Shown here one piece after another: positions 52,355-62,358 of a DNA stretch of 64,000 nt. Numbering within the stretch: position 1 is the stretch's first letter; every line of letters begins with the position of its first letter. The DNA lies in the NCBI GenBank assembly GCA_047125605.1, contig CP138932.1:558001-622000 (forward strand), given 5' to 3'. This DNA is from JAKVBK01 sp022447275. Its GTDB lineage: Bacteria; Pseudomonadota; Alphaproteobacteria; Rhodobacterales; Rhodobacteraceae. Made by a program: the position numbers and the translations under genes. The notes under the pieces are model-generated. The model saw only the letters and a program-made list of their open reading frames with translations, had not been told where the DNA came from and did no database searches.

Positions 52355-54289
52355 TTAGGAGCGCAAGTCGGGCGGCGTTGCTTCGACGCGCAGTGTCTCG
52401 ATCACTTCGTCCAGCGGCAGCACCTGTGTTTGTTTCTCGCCCAGTCGACGTACAGTCACAGTCCGGTCTTCGACTTCGCGTGCGCCAACAGCCAGAATCA
52501 CGGGCACCTTGGCGAGGGAATGCTCGCGAACTTTATAATTGATCTTCTCGTTGCGAATATCGGCCTCGGCCTGAATGCCCGCTTTCTTAAGCTGGGCAAC
52601 GGCCTCGTGCACGAAATTATCCGCGTCAGACACGATTGAGGCAACCACCACCTGCCGTGGCGCCAGCCAGAAGGGCAGTTTACCCGCATGCTGTTCGATC
52701 AGGATACCCGTGAACCGCTCCAGCGAGCCAAACAGTGCTCTGTGCAGCATCACTGGCGCCAAACGTTCGCCTGAGGCGGCAGTGTACGTTGTTTTGAAGC
52801 GCTCGGGCAGGTTGAAGTCCACCTGCAAGGTGCCGCACTGCCAGTCACGGCCAATGGCGTCGCGCAGCACGTATTCCAGTTTGGGTCCATAAAACGCGCC
52901 TTCACCTTCGAAGATCGTGTAGCTCATACCCGCCTGATCCAGTGCCGTGCGCAAAGCATCTTCTGACTTGTCCCAGCTTTCATCGCTGCCGATCCGGTTT
53001 TCGGGGCGCGTCGAGAGCTTCACATGGACATCGTCAAAGCCGAAATCACTGTAGATCGACAGGATCAGATCGTTGACCTTGAGGCACTCCTCGGTCAGCT
53101 GCTCGGGCGTGCAATAGATATGCGCGTCATCCTGCGTGAAGCTGCGCACACGCAGCAGCCCATGGAGCGCCCCGGAGGGTTCATAGCGGTGTACCTTGCC
53201 AAACTCTGCCAGCTTGACCGGCAGATCCCGGTAGGACTTGATCCCCTGATTATAGATCAGCATGTGACCGGGGCAGTTCATCGGCTTGAGCGCGTATTCG
53301 CGATCATCCTGCGTTTCTGCCTGGAACATGTTTTCGCGGTAGTTCTGCCAGTGACCAGACGTTTCCCACAGACCCCGGTCCATGATGTCCGGTGAATTCA
53401 CTTCCTGATAGCCCGCAGCCTCCTGACGCCGCCGCATATAGGCGATCAGTGTCTGGAAGAGACGCCAGCCGTGCTGATGCCAGAAGACAGAGCCAGGGGC
53501 GACTTCCTCGAAGTGGAAGAGGTCCATTTCGCGGCCGAGTTTGCGGTGATCGCGTTTGGCAGCTTCCTCGAGCATGTGGAGGTGCTTTTTCAGACCATCC
53601 TTGTTCTGGAAAGCAACGCCATAGATCCGTTGGAGCATGGCCCGGTCGCTGTCGCCGCGCCAATAGGCCCCTGCCACGGACATCAGCTTGAAGGCATCGC
53701 CGGGGACTTGACCGGTGTGTTGAAGGTGCGGGCCGCGGCAGAGGTCCTGCCAATCTCCGTGCCAATACATGCGCAGCGGCTCATCGCCCGGGATCGAATC
53801 GATCAGCTCAACCTTGTAGGGTTCATTATTGGCTTCGTAGTGGGCAATTGCGCGCGCGCGTTCCCACACTTCGGTGCGCACGGGGTCCCGCGCGGCGATG
53901 ATCTTGCGCATGCGCTCTTCGATCAGGCCCAGATCTTCCGGCGTGAAGGGTTCAGCGCGGTCAAAGTCGTAATACCAGCCATTCTCGATCACCGGGCCGA
54001 TCGTGACTTTGACGTCGGGCCAGATTTCCTGAACAGCGCGGGCCATAATATGGGCGAGGTCGTGCCGGATCAGTTCCAGCGCTGGGCCTTCGTCCTTCAT
54101 GGTGTTGATCGCGATCTGAGCATCGCTTTCGATCGGCCATTGCAAATCCCAATGCTGGCCATTGACCTGAGCCGAGATGGCTTTTTTCGCAAGTGACTTG
54201 GAAATACCTTCGGCGATCTGGGCTGGGGTGATCCCTGCCTCGGCCTGTTTTTCGGCCCCGTCAGGGAAGGTCAGCGTGATTTGGCCCAT
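52355..54289 (-). CDS. thrS: Threonyl-tRNA synthetase
   Basis: 644 residues with the TGS domain (about 1-62), the second additional domain with HDLAHIMARA, class II core motif 2 and zinc residues (MNCPGHM, FTQDDAHIYC), motif 3 (LAPVMLHRALFGSLERF) and the C-terminal anticodon domain. Start chosen at ATG 54289 behind AAGGAGG. Attaches threonine to tRNA(Thr). Confidence 0.96.
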   Translation of the reverse strand: MGQITLTFPDGAEKQAEAGITPAQIAEGISKSLAKKAISAQVNGQHWDLQWPIESDAQIAINTMKDEGPALELIRHDLAHIMARAVQEIWPDVKVTIGPVIENGWYYDFDRAEPFTPEDLGLIEERMRKIIAARDPVRTEVWERARAIAHYEANNEPYKVELIDSIPGDEPLRMYWHGDWQDLCRGPHLQHTGQVPGDAFKLMSVAGAYWRGDSDRAMLQRIYGVAFQNKDGLKKHLHMLEEAAKRDHRKLGREMDLFHFEEVAPGSVFWHQHGWRLFQTLIAYMRRRQEAAGYQEVNSPDIMDRGLWETSGHWQNYRENMFQAETQDDREYALKPMNCPGHMLIYNQGIKSYRDLPVKLAEFGKVHRYEPSGALHGLLRVRSFTQDDAHIYCTPEQLTEECLKVNDLILSIYSDFGFDDVHVKLSTRPENRIGSDESWDKSEDALRTALDQAGMSYTIFEGEGAFYGPKLEYVLRDAIGRDWQCGTLQVDFNLPERFKTTYTAASGERLAPVMLHRALFGSLERFTGILIEQHAGKLPFWLAPRQVVVASIVSDADNFVHEAVAQLKKAGIQAEADIRNEKINYKVREHSLAKVPVILAVGAREVEDRTVTVRRLGEKQTQVLPLDEVIETLRVEATPPDLRS

Positions 54290-54430
54290 GATCGGCCTCC
54301 TTGTCGGTTTGGCGCCCACGAAACGCCCGGTTGCAATTTGGTAGATGCCATGTGGGGTATGCCCCGCCCCGTGTCAACCGGTGTGACGACGGGGCGGATG
54401 GCATGTGCGTTTTAGAGACCGCGTTTGCGG

Positions 54431-57325
54431 TCAGCCCAGCTCAGACAGACGGGCCAAAGCATCGCGCAGGCGCGCGGCTTCATCGCCGCCTTCTGTGAGG
54501 CGATCGCGATTTTCCTGCACCACCTCTTTGGGCGCGGAGGCCACGAATTTGGGGTTGTTCAGGCGACCGGACAGGGATTTGAGCTCTTTCTCCAGCTTGC
54601 CGAGGCTTTTCTCGAGCCGCGCCCGTTCTTCTGCCACATCAATGATGCCCTCGAGCGGGATGCCGAAGGACGCTCCCCGCAAGGTGACTGTCGCGCAGCC
54701 TTTAGGCATCTCTGCCGCCTCTGTCAGATCAGCAATCCGGGCAAGGCGTTTGATCAGACCCTCGTTGTTGGCCCAAGCCGTGCGGGCCTCTTGGGTGATT
54801 TCGGTGGCAACAACCGGCACGTAGATACCGGCTGGCACGTGCATTTGCGCGCGGGCGGATCGGACCGCATCGATCAGATCGATGACCCAATTCATTTCCG
54901 CATCAGCGTCTGCATCCAGCAGTTCAGCGCCGTAGGTTGGCCACTCTGCGTGAACCGCCATTGTTTCGCGGCCAGACAGTGTGCCCCACAGCTCCTCGGT
55001 GACGAAGGGCATCATAGGGTGCAGCAGGATCATGCATTGTTCCAGCACCCAACGCATTGTTGCGCGCGTTTCAGCGGCGGCTGCAGCATCATCGCCCTGC
55101 AACAGGGGCTTGGAGAATTCGACATACCAATCGCAGACCTTGCCCCAGACAAAGGCGTAAAGAGCATTGGCTGCGTCATTAAAGCGATAAGCGCTCAGCG
55201 CGACGTCAACCTCTTCGCGCACGCGCGCTGTTTCACCCACAATCCACCGGTTTACCCGCGCCTCGGGCTGCGGCAGCGCATCTGTCGGCTCTGTGGCGAA
55301 TACCTCGTTCATCTCTGCAAACCGGCAGGCATTCCAGAGCTTTGTGCCAAAATTTCGATAGCCAGCAATGCGTTGCGTGCTCAGCTTCAAGTCTCGGCCC
55401 ATCGCAGCCATCGCTGTCAGGGTGAAGCGGACCGCATCCGCGCCGTATTCATCGATCAACTCCAGCGGATCGAGCACATTGCCCAGCGACTTGGACATCT
55501 TCTTGCCCTTCTCGTCACGGACGAGGGCGTGGACATAAACGGTGCTGAATGGTTTTTGGCCCACCACGGCGTATTGCATCATCATCATCCGGGCGACCCA
55601 GAAGAAGATGATGTCAAAGCCTGTCACAAGGACGTTGGTCGGGAAATACTTTGCCATTTCAGCGGTGTCTTCGGGCCAGCCCAAGGTGCCGATCGGCCAC
55701 AGCCCCGAAGAGAACCACGTATCCAGCACATCCGGATCACGGGTGAGTGGCTTGCCGCCGGCTTGAGCCGTTGCTTCTGCCTCTGAGGTGGCACAGTACA
55801 TGCCCCCGTCTGCATCATACCAAACCGGGATTTGGTGCCCCCACCAAAGCTGGCGTGAAATGCACCAGGGCTCGATGTTCTCAAGCCAGTGGAAATAGAC
55901 CTTCTTATCCTGCTCAGGCAGAATCTGCACTTCGCCAGATTTGACTGCGTCGATAGCTGGTCCAACGATCTTATCGGTGTCGACGAACCATTGGTCTGTC
56001 AGCATCGGCTCGATGACAACCTTGGAACGGTCGCCAAAGGGCTGCATGATCTTTTTCTTTTCAACAAAAGGCACTTGGCGTGTGCTCTTCACGCCGTTTT
56101 CATCTTCGGTCTCTTCGAAGATGGTGACGGCCAGCCCTTCATCCGTGATCTGCTGGATGACCTGTTTGCGGGCCTCAAACCTGTCCAGCCCGCGCAGGTC
56201 ATCCGGGACCAGATTAACCGCATCAACTTCTGCTTCGGTCAGCGTCTGCTTGCCCTTGGCCACGGCCATGGCAATCGCTGCCGCATCCGCGTGGGGGGCG
56301 CCGTCTGCGCGCAAAGTACCTTTGGTGTCCATCAAACGATAACAAGGAATGCTGCCGCGTTGGGCGACTGCATAGTCGTTAAAATCGTGGGCGCCGGTGA
56401 TTTTCACGGCCCCAGAGCCGAATTCAGGATCCGGGTATTCATCCGTGATGATCGGGATCAGCCGTCGATGCTCCTTTGGGCCAACGGGAATTTCGCAGAG
56501 TTTTCCTACGATTGGCGCGTAACGTTCATCTGAGGGGTGTACGGCGACAGCCCCATCGCCCAGCATCGTCTCCGGCCGGGTTGTGGCAATGGAGATAAAA
56601 TCGCGGGTCTCGCGCAGGGTGACGGTCCCGTCTTCGTCTTTCTCGACGTATTCATAGGTCTGACCATCTGCGAGCGGGTACTTGAAGTGCCACATGTGCC
56701 CGTCGACCTCGATATTCTCGACTTCGAGGTCAGAGATCGCGGTTTCGAAATGGGGATCCCAATTCACGAGGCGCTTGCCGCGGTAAATTAGTCCCTTGTT
56801 ATACATGTCCACGAACACTTTGATGACAGCATCGTGGAAGTTCTGTTCGGTCGGATCCGGATCACCGGGCGCGCCGCCCATGGTGAAGGCCTCGCGGGAC
56901 CAATCGCACGATGCCCCCAGCCGCTTGAGCTGACCAATGATGGTGCCGCGCGAATTCTTCTTTTGCTGCCAGACGCGTTCCAGGAACTTCTCGCGGCCCA
57001 TTTCAGTGCGCGAGGGCTCTCCCTTGGCGGCCATGTCACGCTCGGTCACCATCTGGGTGGCGATGCCGGCGTGATCCGTGCCTGGCTGCCACAGCGTGTC
57101 AAAGCCGCGCATTCTGTGCCAACGGATCAGGATATCCTGCAAGGTGTTGTTGAATGCGTGCCCCATGTGCAGAGAGCCCGTCACATTTGGCGGGGGAATC
57201 ACGATCGAAAAACTGTCTGCACCCGGCTTTGCGTTTGCACCGGCTGCGAACGCATTCGCTGCCTCCCAGGCTGCAAGCAAGCGGGCCTCGGCTTCTTTGG
57301 CATTGAAGGTTTTTTCCATCGACAT
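54431..57325 (-). CDS. valS: Valyl-tRNA synthetase
   Basis: 964 residues. HIGH-type motif HMGH within PPNVTGSLHMGHA, KMSKSLGN, a CP1 editing domain and a C-terminal coiled coil (about 890-955) are present. The start at 57325 follows CAGGAGCG and places the MSMEKTFNAKEAEARL opening normally. No T-box is visible. It shares a 145-base divergent gap with the molybdenum hydroxylase gene. Confidence 0.96.
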   Translation of the reverse strand: MSMEKTFNAKEAEARLLAAWEAANAFAAGANAKPGADSFSIVIPPPNVTGSLHMGHAFNNTLQDILIRWHRMRGFDTLWQPGTDHAGIATQMVTERDMAAKGEPSRTEMGREKFLERVWQQKKNSRGTIIGQLKRLGASCDWSREAFTMGGAPGDPDPTEQNFHDAVIKVFVDMYNKGLIYRGKRLVNWDPHFETAISDLEVENIEVDGHMWHFKYPLADGQTYEYVEKDEDGTVTLRETRDFISIATTRPETMLGDGAVAVHPSDERYAPIVGKLCEIPVGPKEHRRLIPIITDEYPDPEFGSGAVKITGAHDFNDYAVAQRGSIPCYRLMDTKGTLRADGAPHADAAAIAMAVAKGKQTLTEAEVDAVNLVPDDLRGLDRFEARKQVIQQITDEGLAVTIFEETEDENGVKSTRQVPFVEKKKIMQPFGDRSKVVIEPMLTDQWFVDTDKIVGPAIDAVKSGEVQILPEQDKKVYFHWLENIEPWCISRQLWWGHQIPVWYDADGGMYCATSEAEATAQAGGKPLTRDPDVLDTWFSSGLWPIGTLGWPEDTAEMAKYFPTNVLVTGFDIIFFWVARMMMMQYAVVGQKPFSTVYVHALVRDEKGKKMSKSLGNVLDPLELIDEYGADAVRFTLTAMAAMGRDLKLSTQRIAGYRNFGTKLWNACRFAEMNEVFATEPTDALPQPEARVNRWIVGETARVREEVDVALSAYRFNDAANALYAFVWGKVCDWYVEFSKPLLQGDDAAAAAETRATMRWVLEQCMILLHPMMPFVTEELWGTLSGRETMAVHAEWPTYGAELLDADADAEMNWVIDLIDAVRSARAQMHVPAGIYVPVVATEITQEARTAWANNEGLIKRLARIADLTEAAEMPKGCATVTLRGASFGIPLEGIIDVAEERARLEKSLGKLEKELKSLSGRLNNPKFVASAPKEVVQENRDRLTEGGDEAARLRDALARLSELG

Positions 57326-57470
57326 CGTGTCGCTCCTGAACAGGGACTGCGCCTGCGCCTCCTCTAAACAAGGCAGCGACGAAGTGGAAGGGGCGCAAAG
57401 GTGCCTTTCGTCTGGACACTGCGGCTTTGGGCCATAGTCTCTGCCCAAAGCAGATCGAGGGAGATCCGAG

Positions 57471-59771
57471 ATGCAGAAATTTGGAGAAAGCCAATCCGTC
57501 AAGCGGCGGGAAGATGTCCGGTTCCTAACAGGGGCTGGCGGTTACTTGGATGACATCGCTCCGCAAGGCGCGCTGCACGCCTACTTTTTCAGGAGCCCGG
57601 TGGCCCATGCGCGTATCACGCAGCTTGGGCTTGAGGATGCGCGCGCTGCTGAGGGGGTGCATGGCGTGTTTGATGCGGCGTCCCTCGAGGCAGGGCAAGT
57701 CGACAACAATATTCCGGCCTCTGTCGTCAGCAATCGTGACGGGACGAAGGGCGCGGAAACGAAACGCCCGGTGCTCGCCAAGGATCGCGTGCGCTTTGTG
57801 GGTGAAACCGTGGCGATTGTGGTGGCGGAAAGCCTTGCTCTGGCAAAAGACGCCGCTGAACTGATCGAGTTCGACTATGAAGAGCTGGGCGCCCATGTCG
57901 ATTTGGCGAAGGGCGGCGCGGCGTTGCATGACAATGCACCCGAAAATCTTGCGTTCGACTATGGCCTGGGTGATGCCGCAGCAACTGAGGCGACGCTGGC
58001 GGCCTCGGCCCATCGCATCAAGCTGAGCATCGATGACAACCGCATCATCGTGAATTCGATGGAAGCGCGCGGCGCCTTTGCCGAGTGGGGCGAGGACGGC
58101 AGACTGCACGTGTGCTTCGGGGGGCAAGGTGTTTGGGGTTTGAAGCGTGCGATGACCCGCTTCTTTGGCATCGATAAGGCGATGGTCCGGATCACGAACC
58201 CCGATGTGGGCGGCGGCTTTGGCATGAAGGGCTTCTCCTATCCTGAATACTATGCGGTGGCCTTCGCGGCGCGTGCCTGTGGCCGCCCCGTGCGCTGGTT
58301 CGCAGACCGCAGCGAGTCGATGTTGTCGGACAATGCTGGGCGTGATCTCGTCTCAGAGTGCGAACTGGGCTTTGACGCCGATCACAAAATCACAGCGTAC
58401 AGCGTGAAAACGCGCTGTAACATTGGCGCATATAACTCTGAATTTGCTCAGTTTATACAAACTGATCTGTTCTCAAAAGTGTTCTGCGGCACCTACGACA
58501 TCCAGACAGCTTATCTGGGCGTAGAGGGCTTTTTCACCAATACGACACCGGTCGATGCCTATCGCGGCGCGGGTCGGCCTGAGGCCATCTACGTGTTGGA
58601 GCGCATGATTGATTACGCCGCGCGTGCATTGGGCGTATCGCCCATGGAACTGCGCCGTAAGAACTTTATCAACGTGGATGCGTTCCCCTATACGACACCC
58701 GCCAATGTCACCTACGACTGTGGAGATTTTAGAAAGGTTCTCAAGCGTATAGAGGATGAGGCTGATGTTGCAGGCTTTGCCGCACGCAAAGCGGACAGTG
58801 CCGCGCGCGGTAAGCTGCGTGGCCTTGGGACATGCTATTACATCGAGTCTATCTTGGGTGATCCGTCGGAAAGTGCAGCGGTTGAGTTCACAGAGGATGG
58901 CGGCGCGCTGCTGTTCGTTGGAACGCAGTCGAATGGGCAGGGCCATGAAACCGTTTACGCCCAGTTCCTCTCAGATCAATCCGGCATTGATTACGATAAG
59001 ATCACCGTCATCCAAGGTGATAGTGATCGCATCGCAAGTGGTGGTGGTACAGGCGGTTCGCGGTCTGTGACGGTTCAGAACACGGCGACGTTGTCGACCG
59101 TGCAGGTGATGGTCAAAGCGTTTGTTCCCTTCCTCGCGGAGGAATTGGGCGTGGCGGAGCCTGACGTGACTTGGGAAGGGGATCGCTACCGTGTCAGCGG
59201 TTCAAACCAAACGCCTGATCTGCTGACTGTCGCGGAAATGGCCCGTGCCAAAGGCCGTGAAGATCTGTTGCGCCACGAGTCGCGGATCACGCTGGATGCG
59301 CGCAGCTTCCCCAATGGCGCTCATGTGGCTGAAGTTGAGATTGATGCTGAAACCGGCGAAGTCTCTGTTGCGAAGTATACGGTGACGGATGATTTCGGAA
59401 ATCTGGTGCACCCGACGCTGGTAGAAGGCCAAATCCATGGCGGCATCGCCCAAGGCATCGGCCAAGCGCTGACCGAACATGTTGTCTACGACGAGGATGG
59501 GCAGCTGCTCACGGCCTCGTTCATGGACTATGGGATGCCCAGGGCCGATGATATTCCCATGATTGCTTTCTACACCGAGCCGGTTCCAACAAAAACCAAC
59601 CCCATGGGCATGAAGGGCTGTGGTGAGGCGGGCACAGTGGGTGCGCTAGCGGCAGTTGCCAATGGCGTCTTGGATGCAGTGTGGGAGACCGGAGTGCGCA
59701 AGGTCGACATGCCATTCACGCCCGCGCGCATGTGGTCGATGATGCAAGCGGACGCCATTGCAGCGGAGTGA
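57471..59771 (+). CDS. Form II CoxL-like molybdenum hydroxylase large subunit, orphan
   Basis: 766 residues of the xanthine dehydrogenase/aldehyde oxidase family. The active-site loop is AYRGAGR (363-369), so it is form II rather than the true CO dehydrogenase loop AYxCSFR. The C-terminal Glu motif GCGEAGTVG (near 719) is intact. It needs an FAD and an iron-sulfur subunit, but no small or medium subunit gene lies beside it. GAGGGAGATCC precedes the ATG. The substrate may be an aldehyde or heterocycle. Confidence 0.85.
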   Translation: MQKFGESQSVKRREDVRFLTGAGGYLDDIAPQGALHAYFFRSPVAHARITQLGLEDARAAEGVHGVFDAASLEAGQVDNNIPASVVSNRDGTKGAETKRPVLAKDRVRFVGETVAIVVAESLALAKDAAELIEFDYEELGAHVDLAKGGAALHDNAPENLAFDYGLGDAAATEATLAASAHRIKLSIDDNRIIVNSMEARGAFAEWGEDGRLHVCFGGQGVWGLKRAMTRFFGIDKAMVRITNPDVGGGFGMKGFSYPEYYAVAFAARACGRPVRWFADRSESMLSDNAGRDLVSECELGFDADHKITAYSVKTRCNIGAYNSEFAQFIQTDLFSKVFCGTYDIQTAYLGVEGFFTNTTPVDAYRGAGRPEAIYVLERMIDYAARALGVSPMELRRKNFINVDAFPYTTPANVTYDCGDFRKVLKRIEDEADVAGFAARKADSAARGKLRGLGTCYYIESILGDPSESAAVEFTEDGGALLFVGTQSNGQGHETVYAQFLSDQSGIDYDKITVIQGDSDRIASGGGTGGSRSVTVQNTATLSTVQVMVKAFVPFLAEELGVAEPDVTWEGDRYRVSGSNQTPDLLTVAEMARAKGREDLLRHESRITLDARSFPNGAHVAEVEIDAETGEVSVAKYTVTDDFGNLVHPTLVEGQIHGGIAQGIGQALTEHVVYDEDGQLLTASFMDYGMPRADDIPMIAFYTEPVPTKTNPMGMKGCGEAGTVGALAAVANGVLDAVWETGVRKVDMPFTPARMWSMMQADAIAAE

Positions 59772-60870
59772 CGCGTTTCGAGCACGGGCGCGCCTGCGAA
59801 AACGGCGGCGCGCCCTGCACAAGGGACGCGCCGTTACGGCGGAAACACTTGCGGATGCAAATCTTTGGTCACCTGCCCGCAAGCCAAGGACACTGGTGGT
59901 GATCCTGGATGGTACCCGCTCTTCTCTCGAACCGAACTATATTTCCAACGCGGGCCTTACCTATCAATTGTTTAGTAGAGATAAGCCCTCTGCCAGCCTG
60001 TCAGTGTTTTATGAACCGGGGCTACAGTGGCAAAGTTGGCGCAGCGCAAGAGACGTGCTGACGGGCCGCGGCATAAACCGGCAAATCGCGCGGGCCTATG
60101 GCTTCTTGGCGTCGCGCTATCGGCCGGGGGACCAAATTTTTCTATTGGGCTATTCGCGCGGTGCATTTGCCGTCCGCTCGCTTGCGGGCGTGATCGACCA
60201 GATCGGGTTGATCCGATCGCGATGCGCTACGGAACGTCTGATCACACAGGCCTATCGGCACTATCGTTACGGCCCCGGCACAGATGCTGCGGCCCAGTTC
60301 AGCGCCCTGTATTGTCACAAGCCGGTGTCGATCCGAATGATTGGTGTCTGGGATACGGTGAAAGCGCTTGGCATCCGCGCGCCTGTGATCTGGCGTTTGA
60401 GCGCCCCGACCCATGCCTTTCACAGCGATCACCTCTCAAGCGTGGTGGAGCACGGGTATCATGCGCTGGCCTTGGACGAGACGCGAAGAGCGTTCGCGCC
60501 GGAAATGTGGACATGCCCAGACGGCTGGGTCGGGGATATGCAGCAAATGTGGTTCGCCGGTGTTCACGGAGATATCGGAGGCCAGATCGATGGCCAGAGC
60601 GCCTGTCGGCCTCTATCAAATATCCCGTTGACATGGATGCTCGAAAAGCCTGAGGCCCTCGGGTTGCCCCTGCCAGATCTTTGGCAGAAAGGGTTTCCGC
60701 AGGATCCAAAAGCGCCCTCTATCGGCGCCTACAGGGGATGGGCGCGGCTGTTTCTGTTTCGGTCAAGGCGCGTGGTCGGCCGGGACAAATCTGAGCAGAT
60801 GCACCCGTCTGTCCATATCAGGGAAGCCGCCGCTCCAGAGCTTGGGCTGGAGAGAAAATCACCGGCGTGA
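59758..60870 (+). CDS. DUF2235 alpha/beta hydrolase (phospholipase-effector-like)
   Basis: 370 residues. ILDGTRSS near 49-56 and the nucleophile motif GYSRGAF (Ser133) with GVHGDIGG later fit DUF2235, the family of type VI lipase effectors (Tle1-like) and other hydrolases. The start is a TTG at 59758 overlapping the previous gene by 14 bases; another start cannot be excluded. No T6SS genes are near. It may be a stand-alone lipase. Confidence 0.72.
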   Translation: MQRSDAFRARARLRKRRRALHKGRAVTAETLADANLWSPARKPRTLVVILDGTRSSLEPNYISNAGLTYQLFSRDKPSASLSVFYEPGLQWQSWRSARDVLTGRGINRQIARAYGFLASRYRPGDQIFLLGYSRGAFAVRSLAGVIDQIGLIRSRCATERLITQAYRHYRYGPGTDAAAQFSALYCHKPVSIRMIGVWDTVKALGIRAPVIWRLSAPTHAFHSDHLSSVVEHGYHALALDETRRAFAPEMWTCPDGWVGDMQQMWFAGVHGDIGGQIDGQSACRPLSNIPLTWMLEKPEALGLPLPDLWQKGFPQDPKAPSIGAYRGWARLFLFRSRRVVGRDKSEQMHPSVHIREAAAPELGLERKSPA

Positions 60871-60879
60871 GATCTGTGC

Positions 60880-61344
60880 TCAGCCCTTCATGATGATGCA
60901 GGTTGTCGAGGCGGTTGCGTAGAGTTTATCATCGTCTTTCCCGCGCAATTCGCCGTTGGCAATTGCCGTCGAGCGCCCAGCGTGCTGCACATGGGCCGAG
61001 GCTAAAACCACGGTGCCAAGTGGGATAGGTTTGATAATATTCACCTTGTATTCCAACGTGGTGTAAAGCGCACCTGCAGGCAGGGTTGTCATCACGGCGC
61101 AGCCCATCGCGCTGTCAAGAATGGTGCCGTACCAGCCGCCATGCACGGTGCCCATTGGGTTGGTAACATGATCGCGCGGGCTGCCTTCGAAAGTTGCGCT
61201 GCCTTGGGCCACATGGCTGAGGTGAAAGCCCATTGTTGGGCCGATGCTGGCAGCAGGCATGTGTCCATCGCGAATGGCCTCTAAAAAGGCGAGGCCGGAC
61301 ATGGACATAAGTGTTTCGCGGGTCGCGGGGGATGTCTGTATCAT
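60880..61344 (-). CDS. PaaI-like hotdog thioesterase
   Basis: 154 residues. The hotdog helix and GTVHGGWYGTILDSAMGCAV motif (about 67-86) match the PaaI/YbgC-type acyl-CoA thioesterase group. It ends 10 bases beyond the DUF2235 gene, convergent. Likely hydrolyses short or aromatic acyl-CoA. The Asp/Gly residues of the active site are present. Confidence 0.85.
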   Translation of the reverse strand: MIQTSPATRETLMSMSGLAFLEAIRDGHMPAASIGPTMGFHLSHVAQGSATFEGSPRDHVTNPMGTVHGGWYGTILDSAMGCAVMTTLPAGALYTTLEYKVNIIKPIPLGTVVLASAHVQHAGRSTAIANGELRGKDDDKLYATASTTCIIMKG

Positions 61345-61393
61345 ACCGGGAAGCTAGGCCTCGCGGCAGGCACGGTCCAGCGCAAGACGGCCC

Positions 61394-62263
61394 TCAGGCA
61401 ACATTGCGCAGCGGCTGTGGGTAAGGGGCCCCAAGAGCGATGGCCACATCCCGCGTTAATTCAAACCGGTTGAGCGTGTAGAAATGCAAATGCTCGACGC
61501 CCTCTTCGACGAGGGTGCTGGCCAGTTCTGTGGCCTGTGCAATGGCTAGCAAATCATGACGATCATCCCGGATCGCGGTTTCAAAAGCCTGATCCAGGTC
61601 TGCGGGTATGTTGGCACCGCATCGCTGGGCAAAGTTGCGGGCCTTGCGCCAATTTTCGATTGGCATCAGGCCGGGAATGATCGGGGCGGTTATGCCCGCT
61701 GCACAGCAGCGGTCGCGAAACCGGAAGAACGTGTCTGCGTCAAAGAAAAACTGGGTGATCGCGCCGTGGGCGCCGGCATCGAGCTTGCGTTTAAGCCAAT
61801 CGATGTCGGCCCCTGCAGAGGCAGCTTCGGGATGGGTGTCAGGATAAGCACCGACCCAAATTTCAAAATCGGCTACCTCCCGTAGCCCGGACACCAGTTC
61901 GACTGAGGAGGCGAAGCCCTCAGGGTGGGGGGTGAAGTTGGTGACCGTCTTGGGTGGATCGCCGCGCAGGGCAACCAATCTGTTGATGCCGGCGTCTAGG
62001 TAGCTCTGGGCGACAGATAGGGTTTCTGCGCGCGTTGCTTCTACGCAGGTCAGATGCGCTGCAACGTCGAGCCCGGTGCGCCCGCCAATTGCACAGGCGG
62101 CTTCCTGTGTCAGTTTCCGCGTCGTGCCCCCGGCGCCGTAGGTGACGGATACAAACTCGGGTCCCAGCGGCGCGAGGCCTTTCACTGCATCCCACAGGCG
62201 AAAGCTTGCGTCGACGGATCGGGGCGGAAAGAATTCAAAGCTGAGCTTTGGGGGCCTGGGCAT
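61394..62263 (-). CDS. metF: 5,10-methylenetetrahydrofolate reductase
   Basis: 289 residues, TIM barrel. SFEFFPPRS at the start, VSVTYGAGG, HLTCVEATRAE and the ALRGDPP segment are typical for MetF. It reduces methylene-THF to methyl-THF with FAD, feeding methionine synthesis. The ATG at 62263 gives the normal start. Divergent from metR with a shared operator region. Confidence 0.95.
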   Translation of the reverse strand: MPRPPKLSFEFFPPRSVDASFRLWDAVKGLAPLGPEFVSVTYGAGGTTRKLTQEAACAIGGRTGLDVAAHLTCVEATRAETLSVAQSYLDAGINRLVALRGDPPKTVTNFTPHPEGFASSVELVSGLREVADFEIWVGAYPDTHPEAASAGADIDWLKRKLDAGAHGAITQFFFDADTFFRFRDRCCAAGITAPIIPGLMPIENWRKARNFAQRCGANIPADLDQAFETAIRDDRHDLLAIAQATELASTLVEEGVEHLHFYTLNRFELTRDVAIALGAPYPQPLRNVA

Positions 62264-62326
62264 CTGAGCATCCTGTGGTTTTCTGGGTTGGCCCCCTGTA
62301 TGCCCGCAGTCTATTATCAAGCCAAA

Positions 62327-62352
62327 CTCATAATTCTCATCACAAACATGAG
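62327..62352. promoter_or_regulatory. MetR-type operator between metF and metR
   Basis: CTCAT (62336-62340) and ATGAG (62348-62352) form an inverted repeat with a 7-base spacer, with a T-N11-A LysR-type spacing, and a further CTCAT lies at 62327-62331. It is in the metF-metR gap and close to the metR start. Confidence 0.6.
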
Positions 62353-62358
62353 GTTTGT

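Noticed and set aside
54425..55786. 453-codon open frame antisense to valS
   Set aside because: valS is certain on the other strand; the antisense frame has no domain or start signal.
62264..62358. SAM riboswitch before metF
   Set aside because: No conserved SAM-I, SAM-II or SAH core is visible in this 95-base gap; the MetR repeat explains it.
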